Assembly: GCF_028682395.1 (NCBI RefSeq)
Contig: NZ_JANHLC010000008.1
Coordinates: 186,001 to 250,000 of the forward strand
Direction of reading: 5' to 3'
Source: Pseudomonas putida
GTDB taxonomy: Bacteria > Pseudomonadota > Gammaproteobacteria > Pseudomonadales > Pseudomonadaceae
DNA length: 64,000 bases
The position numbers were made by a program, and so were the translations under genes. The notes below the pieces were generated by a model. That model saw only the letters and a list, made by a program, of their open reading frames with translations, made no database searches and had not been told where the DNA came from. Numbering within the stretch: position 1 is the first letter of the stretch; each line of letters starts with the position of its first letter. Shown in pieces: positions 33,956 through 42,624 of the stretch.

Positions 33956-35241
33956 TGCGGTTTTTTATCCGAAAAGCTATCCGATGAGCCCTCACCGAGG
34001 GCAAAGAGTTCCTGGGCCATGGCCAGCGCATCGAGGCGGCCTTCGGCGGAAAGCTTCTTCAACTGCACACTAGGGGCGTGCAGCAGTTTATTGGTCAGGC
34101 CGCGCGCCAATTGCACCAGCACATCTTCGGCGTTGGCCCCGTTGGCCAGCAATCGCTGGGCCTTTTGCAGTTCTTCGTCACGCAGCCGTTCGCTCTGTTG
34201 CCGGTAAGCCTTGAGCACATCCACCGCGGCCAGCTCGCGCAGGCGCACCATAAAGTCGCTGGCGCCGATATTGACCAGCTCTTCGGCGGCCTGGGCTGCC
34301 CCCTGGCGACTCTTGAGGTTCTCGGCGACCACTTCGTGCAGATCGTCGACGGTATAGAGGTAAACGTCGTCCAACTCGCCGACTTCCGGTTCGATATCCC
34401 GGGGAACAGCAATATCCACCATGAAAATCGGCTTGTGCTTGCGCAGCTTCAGCGCGCTTTCCACCGCGCCCTTGCCCAGAATCGGCAACTGGCTGGCTGT
34501 GGAGCTGATCACGATATCGCTGTGCACCAGCTCCTGGGGAATATCCGACAGCAGTACCGCATGGGCGCCGAACTGTTCGGCCAGGATACTGGCGCGCTCC
34601 AGGGTCCGGTTCGCGACAACGATGCGCTTGACCCCCAGGTCGTGCAGGTGGCGGGCAACCAGGGTAATGGTTTCGCCGGCGCCGATCAGCAGTGCGGTGC
34701 TGCGCTGCAAGTCACTGAAAATCTGCTTGGCCAGGCTGACGGCGGCAAACGCCACGGACACCGGGTTCTCGCCAATGGCGGTGTCGGTGCGTACCTGCTT
34801 GGCGGCATTGAACGTGGCCTGGAACAGCCGGCCCAACAGCGGGCCGACGGTGCCGGCCTCCCGGGCGACAGCGTAGGCAGACTTCATCTGACCGAGGATC
34901 TGTGGCTCGCCCAACACCAGCGAGTCCAGGCCCGAAGCCACCCGCATCATGTGCCGCACCGCCGCGTCGTCCTCGTGGACGTAGGCGCAGGCGCGCAAAT
35001 CGTCGAGGCTCAGGCGGTGATAGTCCGCCAGCCAGCGCAATACCGTGTCCGCCGCCAGGTGATCCTGTTCTATATACAGTTCACTGCGGTTGCAGGTGGA
35101 GAGGATCGCAGCTTCGCGGCTGTCGGTGAGTCGGCAGAGCTGCTGCAAGGCCTCGACCAACTGCTCGGGGGTAAAAGCCACGCGCTCGCGGACGTCTACT
35201 GAAGCAGTCTTGTGGTTGATACCGAGTGCGAGGAAGGCCAT
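33952..35241 (-). CDS. hemA: Glutamyl-tRNA reductase
   Basis: First enzyme of the C5 tetrapyrrole route. The 429 residues include the catalytic cysteine in AILSTCNRSELY (Cys50) and the NADPH fold ALLIGAGETITLVARHL. The C-terminal dimerisation helices run from about residue 310. It is the first gene of the hemA-prfA-prmC-moeB-murI operon and divergent from the TPR lipoprotein gene. hemH, the last step of the same pathway, lies 16 kb away. Confidence 0.98.
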   Translation of the reverse strand: MAFLALGINHKTASVDVRERVAFTPEQLVEALQQLCRLTDSREAAILSTCNRSELYIEQDHLAADTVLRWLADYHRLSLDDLRACAYVHEDDAAVRHMMRVASGLDSLVLGEPQILGQMKSAYAVAREAGTVGPLLGRLFQATFNAAKQVRTDTAIGENPVSVAFAAVSLAKQIFSDLQRSTALLIGAGETITLVARHLHDLGVKRIVVANRTLERASILAEQFGAHAVLLSDIPQELVHSDIVISSTASQLPILGKGAVESALKLRKHKPIFMVDIAVPRDIEPEVGELDDVYLYTVDDLHEVVAENLKSRQGAAQAAEELVNIGASDFMVRLRELAAVDVLKAYRQQSERLRDEELQKAQRLLANGANAEDVLVQLARGLTNKLLHAPSVQLKKLSAEGRLDALAMAQELFALGEGSSDSFSDKKPQ

Positions 35242-35273
35242 TCAAGGTCGCTGATGATGTCAAGAAGCCGACA

Positions 35274-35334
35274 ATTGTCCTACTTCGCCAGATTGAGAAC
35301 AACCACTGCTGACTATTGTCCTAATCTATTGTCC
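35274..35334. repeat. Three ATTGTCC direct repeats in the hemA upstream region
   Basis: Identical heptamers ATTGTCC occur at 35274-35280, 35315-35321 and 35328-35334. The last two form a 13-bp tandem unit. They lie between the divergent hemA and TPR genes and could be regulator half-sites; no known box is recognised. Confidence 0.35.
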
Positions 35335-35426
35335 GAACAGTCCGCATCGATAGGCGCCACGGTTAGGGTTTGCGCCATCGCTTGTGTCATGATGATCCGA
35401 CCGCAGGTAAGTCGTCCTTCTCCTAT

Positions 35427-37151
35427 ATGAATAGATCCTCCGCGTTGCTCCTCGCCGTAGTTTTCCTCAGTGGCTGCCAGGCCTTGGCCCCGGTGTCGAC
35501 GGACGGCACGCCGCCCGTAGAAGACAGCAGCCCTGCCCCGGAAAAACCCAAGGTCTACAGCTCCTTCAGCCAGGAAACGGTGTTCAGCCTGTTGAGTGCA
35601 GAGCTGGCTGGCCAGCGCAATCGGTTCGACATGGCCCTGGACAACTATGTGACCCAGGCGATCAACACCCAGGACCCGGGCATCTCCGAGCGGGCCTTTC
35701 GCATCGCCGAATACCTGGGCGCCGACCAGGCAGCCCTCGATACCGCGCTGATCTGGGCCCGCAATGCCCCTGACGATCTGGAAGCGCAACGCGCCGCCGC
35801 CATCCAGCTGGCGCGCAGCGGTCGCTATGACGACTCCATGGTCTATATGGAGAAAGTCCTGCAGGGCAAGGGCGACACTCATTTCGATTTCCTCGCCCTC
35901 GCGGCGGCCGACACCGATCAGGACACCCGCAACGGCCTGTTGAAAAGTTTCGATCGCCTGCTCGTCCGGCACCCCAACAACGGCCAGCTGATTTTCGGCA
36001 AGGCCCTGTTGCTGCAACAGGACGACAGGGCCGAAGAAGCACTGACCCTGCTCGAAGACAACCCGCCGGAAGCCGGCGAAGTGGCGCCCATCCTGCTGCG
36101 AGCCCGCATTCTGCAAGGCCTCAATCGCGGCAAGGAAGCCCTGCCGCTGTTGCAGAAAAGCATCCGCCAGTACCCCGACGACAAACGTCTGCGCCTGACC
36201 TATGCCCGCATGCTGGTGGAACAGAACCGCGTCGACGACGCCAAGGTCGAGTTCGCCAGCCTGGTCCAGCAATACCCGGACGATGACGAACTGCGTTTCT
36301 CCCTGGCCCTGGTCAGCCTCGAAGCCAAGGCCTGGGTCGAAGCCAAGGGTTACCTCGAAGACCTGGTGGCCCGCGACAGCCATGTCGACTCAGCCCACCT
36401 GAACCTGGGGCGCATCGCCGAAGAACTCAACGACCCCCAGGGCGCGCTGATCGAGTACGCCCAGGTCGGTCCCGGCACCGACTATCTCCCAGCGCAACTG
36501 CGCCAGGCCGATATCCTGATTGCCAATGGCCGCGCCAGCGAAGCCCGCAGCCGCCTGGCCACGGCCCGCGAAGCCCAGCCCGACTACGCCATCCAGTTGT
36601 ACCTGATCGAAATCGAGACCCTCTCGGCCAATGATCAGGTCGAACCGGCCTGGACAGTGCTCCAGCAGGCATTGCTGCAGTACCCGGATGACCTGAATTT
36701 GCTTTACACCCGTGCCATGCAGGCGGAAAAGCGCAATGACCTGGCGCAGATGGAAAAAGACCTGCGCGCGATCATCAAGCGCGAACCCGACAACGCCATG
36801 GCACTCAACGCCTTGGGCTACACCCTGTCGGATCGCACCACGCGCTACGCCGAAGCCAAGGCGCTGATCGAGCAAGCCCACCAGCTGAATCCGGAAGATC
36901 CGGCGGTGCTCGACAGCCTGGGCTGGGTCAACTATCGCCAAGGCAATCTCGATGAAGCCGAGCGCCTGCTACGCCAAGCCCTGGAGCGTCTCCCCGACGC
37001 AGAAGTCGCCGCCCACCTGGGCGAAGTCCTCTGGGCCAACGGCAAACAACGCGAAGCCAAACAAGTCTGGAGCCAGTTCCTCAAGGAACAACCTGACAGC
37101 ACCATTCTGCGCAGCACCATCAAGCGCCTGACCGGATCCGAGAACCTTTAA
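35427..37151 (+). CDS. TPR-repeat lipoprotein
   Basis: The 574-residue protein starts at the ATG at 35427. The lipobox LSGC puts the lipidated cysteine near residue 17, followed by a Pro/Ser-rich linker and at least ten tetratricopeptide-like helical pairs to the C-terminus (for example AMALNALGYTLSDRTTRYAE). Similar proteins lie upstream of lolB in pseudomonads and are thought to be envelope assembly factors; the function here is unknown. lolB follows after 4 bp. Confidence 0.87.
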   Translation: MNRSSALLLAVVFLSGCQALAPVSTDGTPPVEDSSPAPEKPKVYSSFSQETVFSLLSAELAGQRNRFDMALDNYVTQAINTQDPGISERAFRIAEYLGADQAALDTALIWARNAPDDLEAQRAAAIQLARSGRYDDSMVYMEKVLQGKGDTHFDFLALAAADTDQDTRNGLLKSFDRLLVRHPNNGQLIFGKALLLQQDDRAEEALTLLEDNPPEAGEVAPILLRARILQGLNRGKEALPLLQKSIRQYPDDKRLRLTYARMLVEQNRVDDAKVEFASLVQQYPDDDELRFSLALVSLEAKAWVEAKGYLEDLVARDSHVDSAHLNLGRIAEELNDPQGALIEYAQVGPGTDYLPAQLRQADILIANGRASEARSRLATAREAQPDYAIQLYLIEIETLSANDQVEPAWTVLQQALLQYPDDLNLLYTRAMQAEKRNDLAQMEKDLRAIIKREPDNAMALNALGYTLSDRTTRYAEAKALIEQAHQLNPEDPAVLDSLGWVNYRQGNLDEAERLLRQALERLPDAEVAAHLGEVLWANGKQREAKQVWSQFLKEQPDSTILRSTIKRLTGSENL

Positions 37152-37155
37152 CGCT

Positions 37156-37773
37156 ATGTTCGCGCGCCACCTCATCGTTTTCAGCCTGATTGCCCTGCTG
37201 GCCGGTTGCGCCGGCCTGGGGCCCCGTGAGTCGGTCCAAGGCCAGGGCAACGCCGCCCAGTGGAACCAGCACAAACAGCAATTGAGCCACCTCGACGGCT
37301 GGCAGATCAGTGGCAAGGTCGGCATCCGTGCGCCCAAAGACTCGGGCAGCGGTACGCTTTTCTGGCTGCAGCGCCAGGACTATTACGACATTCGCCTCTC
37401 GGGCCCGCTGGGCCGTGGTGCTGCACGCCTGACCGGGCGCCCGGGCCAAGTCGCGCTGGAGGTCGCCAACCAGGGGCGCTATGAAGCGCCGGACCCGGAA
37501 ACCCTGCTGCAGGATCAACTGGGCTGGAAATTACCGGTGTCCCATCTGGTCTGGTGGGTACGGGGCTTGCCCGCGCCGGATAGCAAGAGCCGCCTGACAC
37601 TCGACGGCGACAGTCGCCTGGCCAACCTGGACCAGGACGGTTGGCAGGTCGAATACCTGAGCTATAGCGAGCAGAACGGGTTCTGGCTACCGGAACGTAT
37701 CAAGCTGCATGGCCGCGACCTCGACGTCACCCTGGTGATCAAGGACTGGCAACCGCGCCAGCTGGGGCAGTGA
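37156..37773 (+). CDS. lolB: Outer-membrane lipoprotein receptor LolB
   Basis: Receives lipoproteins from LolA and inserts them into the outer membrane. The 205 residues have a lipobox LLAGC and the LolB-type half-barrel, with the hydrophobic loop expected around residues 60-70 (SGTLFWLQRQ). It sits between the TPR lipoprotein gene and ispE, the standard lolB-ispE-prs order. Confidence 0.94.
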   Translation: MFARHLIVFSLIALLAGCAGLGPRESVQGQGNAAQWNQHKQQLSHLDGWQISGKVGIRAPKDSGSGTLFWLQRQDYYDIRLSGPLGRGAARLTGRPGQVALEVANQGRYEAPDPETLLQDQLGWKLPVSHLVWWVRGLPAPDSKSRLTLDGDSRLANLDQDGWQVEYLSYSEQNGFWLPERIKLHGRDLDVTLVIKDWQPRQLGQ

Positions 37774-37774
37774 G

Positions 37775-38626
37775 ATGAGTGCCAATCGCCTGGTGCTGCC
37801 TGCGCCTGCCAAACTCAATCTCATGCTCCACATCCTTGGGCGCCGCCCGGATGGTTATCACGAGCTGCAGACCCTGTTTCAATTTCTCGACTACGCCGAC
37901 GAACTGAGCTTTGCCGTTCGCGATGACGGCGTGATCCAGTTGCACACCGAAATGCCAGGTGTGCCCCACGACAGCAATCTGATCGTGCGGGCGGCGAAAA
38001 AACTCCAGGAGCAATCCGGCTGCAAGCAGGGCATGGATATCTGGATCGAGAAAAAACTCCCCATGGGCGGCGGCATCGGCGGCGGCAGCTCCAATGCGGC
38101 AACCACCCTGCTCGGTCTCAACCATCTCTGGCAACTGGGCTGGGACGAAGATCGCCTCGCCGCACTGGGCCTGACACTGGGTGCGGACGTGCCGGTTTTC
38201 GTCCGCGGACACGCGGCCTTTGCCGAGGGCGTGGGGGAAAAACTTACCCCGGTTGACCCGGAAGAACCCTGGTATCTCGTGCTTGTGCCGCAAGTCTCTG
38301 TAAGTACAGCAGAAATTTTTTCAGATCCGCTGTTGACACGTGACTCATCGCCCATTAAAGTGCGCCCCGTTCCCAAGGGAAACAGTCGAAATGACTGCTT
38401 ACCGGTTGTCTCAAGGCGCTACCCAGATGTTCGTAACGCTTTGAATTTGCTAGGTAAATTTACCGAAGCAAAATTAACCGGAACTGGAAGTTGTGTGTTT
38501 GGGGCCTTCCCAAACAAAGCTGAAGCTGATAAAGTCTCGGCCCTTCTTACAGAGACCCTTACAGGGTTTGTAGCCAAAGGTAGCAACGTCTCGATGTTGC
38601 ATCGCAAACTACAAAGCTTGCTCTAA
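37775..38626 (+). CDS. ispE: 4-diphosphocytidyl-2-C-methyl-D-erythritol kinase
   Basis: GHMP kinase of the non-mevalonate isoprenoid pathway, 283 residues. The ATP loop is PMGGGIGGGSSNAATTLLG, and the substrate-binding opening is LPAPAKLNLMLHILGRRPDG. It starts 1 bp after lolB. From about 38290 to the stop, codon choice changes sharply to A/T-rich and rare codons (TTA, CTA, AGG, CGA, GGA, GTA), while the protein still reads as intact ispE. A near-consensus promoter lies inside this stretch. Confidence 0.96.
   Translation: MSANRLVLPAPAKLNLMLHILGRRPDGYHELQTLFQFLDYADELSFAVRDDGVIQLHTEMPGVPHDSNLIVRAAKKLQEQSGCKQGMDIWIEKKLPMGGGIGGGSSNAATTLLGLNHLWQLGWDEDRLAALGLTLGADVPVFVRGHAAFAEGVGEKLTPVDPEEPWYLVLVPQVSVSTAEIFSDPLLTRDSSPIKVRPVPKGNSRNDCLPVVSRRYPDVRNALNLLGKFTEAKLTGTGSCVFGAFPNKAEADKVSALLTETLTGFVAKGSNVSMLHRKLQSLL
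38333..38361 (+). promoter_or_regulatory. Near-consensus promoter inside ispE for tRNA-Gln and prs
   Basis: TTGACA (38333-38338), 17 bp, TAAAGT (38356-38361), within the ispE coding frame. The predicted transcript would carry roughly 295 nt of ispE coding sequence before tRNA-Gln at 38664. Confidence 0.7.
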
Positions 38627-38663
38627 AAGGAACCGAGTGCTGGGCACTCGTTGCAACAGATAC

Positions 38664-38738
38664 AGGGGCGTCGCCAAGCGGTAAGGCAGCAGGTTTTGAT
38701 CCTGCCATGCGTTGGTTCGAATCCAGCCGCCCCTGCCA
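38664..38738 (+). tRNA. tRNA-Gln (anticodon TTG)
   Basis: A 75-nt cloverleaf with CCA encoded. The acceptor arms are AGGGGCG and CGCCCCT, the T-loop segment is GGTTCGAATCC, and the anticodon stem GCAGG/CCTGC closes the loop TTTTGAT with anticodon TTG at 38696-38698. It lies between ispE and prs. Confidence 0.97.
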
Positions 38739-38785
38739 TTTTCCTATACTCATCCAGGTATACCCTCAGCCTTCAGGTACTGCGC

Positions 38786-39727
38786 GTGTCCAAGATGATG
38801 GTCTTTACGGGGAACGCTAACCCCGATCTGGCTCGGCGTGTCGTACGTCAGCTGCATATCCCTCTCGGTGACATCTCTGTCGGTAAGTTCTCCGACGGCG
38901 AAATTACTGCCGAGATCAATGAAAACGTTCGCGGTAAAGACGTCTTCATTATTCAGCCGACTTGCGCTCCGACCAACGATAACCTGATGGAACTCGTCGT
39001 GATGGCTGATGCCTTCCGCCGTTCCTCAGCGACTCGAATCACTGCGGTGATCCCCTACTTTGGTTATGCCCGTCAGGATCGCCGTCCGCGCTCCGCACGT
39101 GTGGCTATCAGCGCGAAAGTCGTAGCTGACATGCTTACCGTAGTCGGCATCGATCGTGTACTCACGGTTGATCTGCACGCTGACCAAATCCAGGGTTTCT
39201 TCGATATTCCGGTAGATAACATCTACGGCTCCCCCGTTCTGGTGGATGACATCGAAGATCAACGCTTCGAAAATCTGATGATCGTCTCTCCGGACATTGG
39301 TGGCGTCGTGCGTGCACGTGCCGTAGCCAAGTCCCTGGGCGTGGATCTGGGCATCATCGACAAACGTCGTGAGAAGGCCAACCACTCCGAAGTGATGCAC
39401 ATCATCGGTGATGTCGAAGGCCGCACCTGCATTCTGGTCGATGACATGGTCGACACCGCCGGCACCCTGTGCCACGCGGCGAAAGCCCTCAAAGAACATG
39501 GCGCTGCCAAGGTCTTTGCCTACTGCACACACCCTGTGCTGTCGGGTCGCGCGATCGAGAACATTGAAAATTCCGTGCTGGACGAGCTGGTGGTGACCAA
39601 CACCATCCCGCTGTCCGCTGCCGCACAAGCCTGTGCACGTATCCGTCAACTGGATATCGCACCGGTAGTTGCCGAAGCGGTTCGCCGCATCAGCAACGAA
39701 GAATCGATCAGCGCGATGTTCCGCTAA
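38786..39727 (+). CDS. prs: Ribose-phosphate pyrophosphokinase (PRPP synthetase)
   Basis: Makes PRPP, the substrate of Hpt and Upp earlier in this window. The GTG at 38786 (reading MSKMMVFTGNANPDLA) gives the family length of 313 residues; an ATG two codons later is possible. Motifs are the flexible loop YFGYARQDRRPRSARV, VDLHADQIQGFFD and the PRPP loop CILVDDMVDTAGTL. It ends before a strong intrinsic terminator and is headed by the tRNA-Gln promoter inside ispE. Confidence 0.97.
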   Translation: MSKMMVFTGNANPDLARRVVRQLHIPLGDISVGKFSDGEITAEINENVRGKDVFIIQPTCAPTNDNLMELVVMADAFRRSSATRITAVIPYFGYARQDRRPRSARVAISAKVVADMLTVVGIDRVLTVDLHADQIQGFFDIPVDNIYGSPVLVDDIEDQRFENLMIVSPDIGGVVRARAVAKSLGVDLGIIDKRREKANHSEVMHIIGDVEGRTCILVDDMVDTAGTLCHAAKALKEHGAAKVFAYCTHPVLSGRAIENIENSVLDELVVTNTIPLSAAAQACARIRQLDIAPVVAEAVRRISNEESISAMFR

Positions 39728-39765
39728 GGGCCCCGCCCTACGCGAATGTCTCGTCGACGAAAAGC

Positions 39766-39801
39766 GCCCCGCCCCAACACCTGTTGGGGCGGGGCTTTTT
39801 T
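39766..39801 (+). terminator. Intrinsic terminator after prs
   Basis: A 14-bp GC-rich stem (GCCCCGCCCCAACA against TGTTGGGGCGGGGC) is followed by TTTTTT at 39796-39801. It separates prs from rplY. Confidence 0.92.
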
Positions 39802-39866
39802 GCCCATACCGCCTCTAGCGCTGGTCGCAAACGCTCGGGCGAATGTGGTTAATTTGGAGAGTCAAC

Positions 39867-40466
39867 ATGAACAATTTTACCCTGAATGCTGAAGTGCGTT
39901 CCGACCTGGGGAAAGGTGCGAGCCGCCGCCTGCGTCGTCTCGCAAGCCTGGTTCCAGCTGTAGTTTACGGTGGCGACAAAGCCCCTGAATCCATCAGCAT
40001 GCTGGCTAAAGAAGTTGCCAAACTGCTCGAAAACGAAGCGGCTTTCAGCCACGTTATCGAACTGAACGTTGGCGGCACCAAGCAAAACGTGATCATCAAA
40101 GCCCTGCAGCGTCACCCGGCCAAAGGCCACGTGATGCACGCTGACTTCGTTCGCGTTGTCGCTGGCCAGAAACTGACCGCTCACGTTCCTGTGCACTTCA
40201 TCAACGAAGCTGCGCCAGTGAAAAAAGGCGGCGAGATCTCCCACGTTGTGGCTGAAATCGAAGTGAGCTGCCTGCCTAAGGACCTGCCTGAGTTCATCGA
40301 AGTCGACCTGGCCAACGCCGAAGTCGGTTCGATCATTCACCTGTCCGACCTCAAAGCCCCTAAAGGCGTTGAGTTCGTAGCCCTGGCACACGGTAACGAC
40401 CTGGCAGTAGCCAACGTTCACGCTCCACGTGTTGCTCCAGAAGCTGCTGAAGGCGCTGCCGAGTAA
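39867..40466 (+). CDS. rplY: 50S ribosomal protein L25 (long TL5/Ctc form)
   Basis: Binds 5S rRNA. The start at 39867 (MNNFTLNAEVRSDLGKGASR) gives 199 residues, with the L25 domain at about 1-95 and the C-terminal TL5-like extension after it. GGAGA lies upstream of the ATG. Codon use is strongly biased, as expected for ribosomal genes. A 136-bp near-palindrome lies between it and pth. Confidence 0.96.
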   Translation: MNNFTLNAEVRSDLGKGASRRLRRLASLVPAVVYGGDKAPESISMLAKEVAKLLENEAAFSHVIELNVGGTKQNVIIKALQRHPAKGHVMHADFVRVVAGQKLTAHVPVHFINEAAPVKKGGEISHVVAEIEVSCLPKDLPEFIEVDLANAEVGSIIHLSDLKAPKGVEFVALAHGNDLAVANVHAPRVAPEAAEGAAE

Positions 40467-40484
40467 TTCATTACTCTGTAGCCG

Positions 40485-40620
40485 GAGCTGTGGAAACATC
40501 GCGAGCTGGCGTACAGCGAGTTAAGCGGACGAGATCGCGAAGTTTACATTCTGGTAAATCAGCCAATTTCGTTCGTCTTCGCCGCTGACCCACGACTGGC
40601 GGCGATGTTATCCACAACTC
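40485..40620. repeat. 136-bp near-palindromic element between rplY and pth
   Basis: The ends are inverted repeats: 40485-40502 matches the complement of 40602-40620 except for one substitution and one extra base. The inverse symmetry continues partially through the interior to a central TTTAC-N6-GTAAA hairpin at 40543-40556. It begins 19 bp after the rplY stop and ends 19 bp before the pth start. It could be a MITE-like repeat or a structured RNA; a TTATCCACA string lies in its right arm. Confidence 0.65.
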
Positions 40621-40639
40621 CAAAGGAAGGGCCCCTGAC

Positions 40640-41224
40640 GTGACTGCCATCAAACTGATCGTTGGCCTGGGAAATCCAGGCACCGAATACGAACAGACTC
40701 GGCATAACGCGGGGGCCCTTTTTGTTGAGCGCATCGCGCACGCACAAGGGATCAACCTTGTCGCCGATCGCAAATATTTCGGCCTGACCGGGCGCTTCAG
40801 TCACCAGGGTCAGGACATTCGTCTGCTGATTCCCACCACTTACATGAACCGCAGCGGCCAGGCCGTCGCGGCGCTTGCCGGCTTTTTCCGTATCCAGCCG
40901 CAAGAAATACTGGTGGCCCACGACGAACTCGATCTGCCACCCGGCGTCGCCAAGCTCAAGCAGGGCGGCGGGCACGGCGGTCACAACGGGCTGCGGGACA
41001 TCATCGCGCAGCTTGGCAATCAGAATACCTTTCACCGTCTGCGGATCGGCATTGGCCACCCGGGCGTCGCCAGCATGGTGTCGAATTTTGTCCTGGGTCG
41101 CGCGCCACGCGCCGAACAGGAAAAGATCGACGCCAGCATCGATTTTGCCCTCGGCGTGCTGCCGGATATCTTCGCCGGTGAATGGAACCGCGCGATGAAA
41201 AACCTGCACAGCCAGAAGGCCTGA
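40640..41224 (+). CDS. pth: Peptidyl-tRNA hydrolase
   Basis: Recycles peptidyl-tRNA released by stalled ribosomes. The 194 residues start at a GTG (40640), giving TAIKLIVGLGNPGTEYEQTR with the catalytic histidine in RHNAGALFVE. Asn10, Asp93-type and GGGHGGHNG motifs are present. ychF follows 22 bp later, a common pth-ychF pair. Confidence 0.96.
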   Translation: MTAIKLIVGLGNPGTEYEQTRHNAGALFVERIAHAQGINLVADRKYFGLTGRFSHQGQDIRLLIPTTYMNRSGQAVAALAGFFRIQPQEILVAHDELDLPPGVAKLKQGGGHGGHNGLRDIIAQLGNQNTFHRLRIGIGHPGVASMVSNFVLGRAPRAEQEKIDASIDFALGVLPDIFAGEWNRAMKNLHSQKA

Positions 41225-41246
41225 CTCTTATCCGAGGGGAAACACC

Positions 41247-42347
41247 ATGGGATTCAATTGCGGCATCGTCGGCCTGCCCAACGTCGGCAAATCCACCCTG
41301 TTCAACGCCCTGACCAAATCCGGGATCGCGGCCGAGAACTTCCCCTTCTGCACCATCGAGCCGAACAGCGGCATCGTGCCGATGCCCGATCCACGCCTGG
41401 ATGCACTGGCCGCCATTGTGGTGCCCGAGCGCGTGCTGCCGACCACCATGGAATTCGTCGACATCGCTGGCCTGGTGGCGGGCGCCTCGAAAGGTGAAGG
41501 CCTGGGCAACAAGTTCCTGGCCAACATCCGCGAAACCGATGCCATCGCCCACGTGGTCCGCTGCTTTGAAGACGACAACGTGATCCACGTCTCCAACAGT
41601 GTCGACCCGAAACGCGATATCGAGATCATCGACCTGGAACTGATCTTCGCCGACCTCGACAGCTGCGAGAAGCAACTGCAGAAAGTCGCGCGCAACGCCA
41701 AGGGTGGCGACAAGGATGCCGTGGTCCAGAAGGGCCTGCTCGAACAACTGATCGCCCACTTCACCGAAGGCAAGCCGGCGCGCAGCCTGATGAAGGACAT
41801 GGGTAACGACGAGAAGGCCGTGATCCGTGGCTTCCACCTGCTGACCACGAAGCCGGTGATGTACATCGCCAACGTCGCCGAAGACGGCTTCGAGAACAAC
41901 CCGCTGCTGGACGTGGTCAAGGCTATTGCGGCCGAAGAAGGCGCAATCGTGGTACCGGTCTGCAACAAGATCGAAGCCGAGATCGCCGAACTCGACGACG
42001 GTGAAGAGAAAGACATGTTCCTCGAAGCCCTGGGCCTAGAAGAGCCGGGCCTGAACCGCGTGATCCGCGCCGGTTACGAGATGCTCAACCTGCAGACCTA
42101 CTTCACCGCTGGCGTGAAGGAAGTGCGGGCCTGGACCGTGCGTGTCGGTGCCACCGCGCCACAGGCTGCGGCCGTGATCCACACCGACTTCGAGAAAGGC
42201 TTTATCCGCGCCGAAGTGATCGCCTACGACGACTTCATCCAGTACAAGGGTGAAGCTGGCGCGAAGGAAGCCGGTAAATGGCGTCTGGAAGGCAAGGACT
42301 ACATCGTCAAGGACGGCGACGTGATGCACTTCCGCTTCAACGTCTAA
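41247..42347 (+). CDS. ychF: Redox-regulated ATPase YchF (Obg-like)
   Basis: OBG-family P-loop protein of 366 residues that binds ATP and the ribosome and limits oxidative-stress responses. G1 is GLPNVGKSTLFNAL, the G3 region is DIAGLVAGASKGEGLGN, and the C-terminal TGS domain ends DGDVMHFRFNV. The NKxD specificity motif is altered, as in all YchF proteins. It is the last gene of the housekeeping run. Confidence 0.97.
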   Translation: MGFNCGIVGLPNVGKSTLFNALTKSGIAAENFPFCTIEPNSGIVPMPDPRLDALAAIVVPERVLPTTMEFVDIAGLVAGASKGEGLGNKFLANIRETDAIAHVVRCFEDDNVIHVSNSVDPKRDIEIIDLELIFADLDSCEKQLQKVARNAKGGDKDAVVQKGLLEQLIAHFTEGKPARSLMKDMGNDEKAVIRGFHLLTTKPVMYIANVAEDGFENNPLLDVVKAIAAEEGAIVVPVCNKIEAEIAELDDGEEKDMFLEALGLEEPGLNRVIRAGYEMLNLQTYFTAGVKEVRAWTVRVGATAPQAAAVIHTDFEKGFIRAEVIAYDDFIQYKGEAGAKEAGKWRLEGKDYIVKDGDVMHFRFNV

Positions 42348-42362
42348 GCCGCTCGACGCTCA

Positions 42363-42404
42363 CCTACCTGAACCCGCTGCAGACACCGAGCGGGGGCAGG
42401 TAGG
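42363..42404. terminator. Hairpin after ychF
   Basis: The stem CCTACCTG (42363-42370) pairs with CAGGTAGG (42397-42404), with an inner CCCGCT/AGCGGG. There is no T-run on either side. The remaining stretch to 42624 shows no gene or clear motif. Confidence 0.5.
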
Positions 42405-42624
42405 GAGTTGCGGCCCCAGGCCACCTCTCCTCTCGACATCCCCCCCGCCAGAACCCACTACCCTGAGCCCTGGTTCGCCAACTGCGCGATCAGTACAACG
42501 CCAGCTCATCACTCAGATAACGGGAAACACTCAGACCGGTCAGTCCCCGCAATACCCCAAGGCCCCGAGAACGAGGCTTTGGAGTGTGTATCCAGGCGGG
42601 TGCGGGCACCTAGCCGCCCCCCCA

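Noticed and set aside
40608..40616. Perfect DnaA boxes TTATCCACA at 40608, 26383 and 55391 suggesting an origin
   Set aside because: Three scattered single boxes are near chance expectation; there is no cluster, no AT-rich unwinding region and no dnaA, dnaN, rpmH or gidA nearby.
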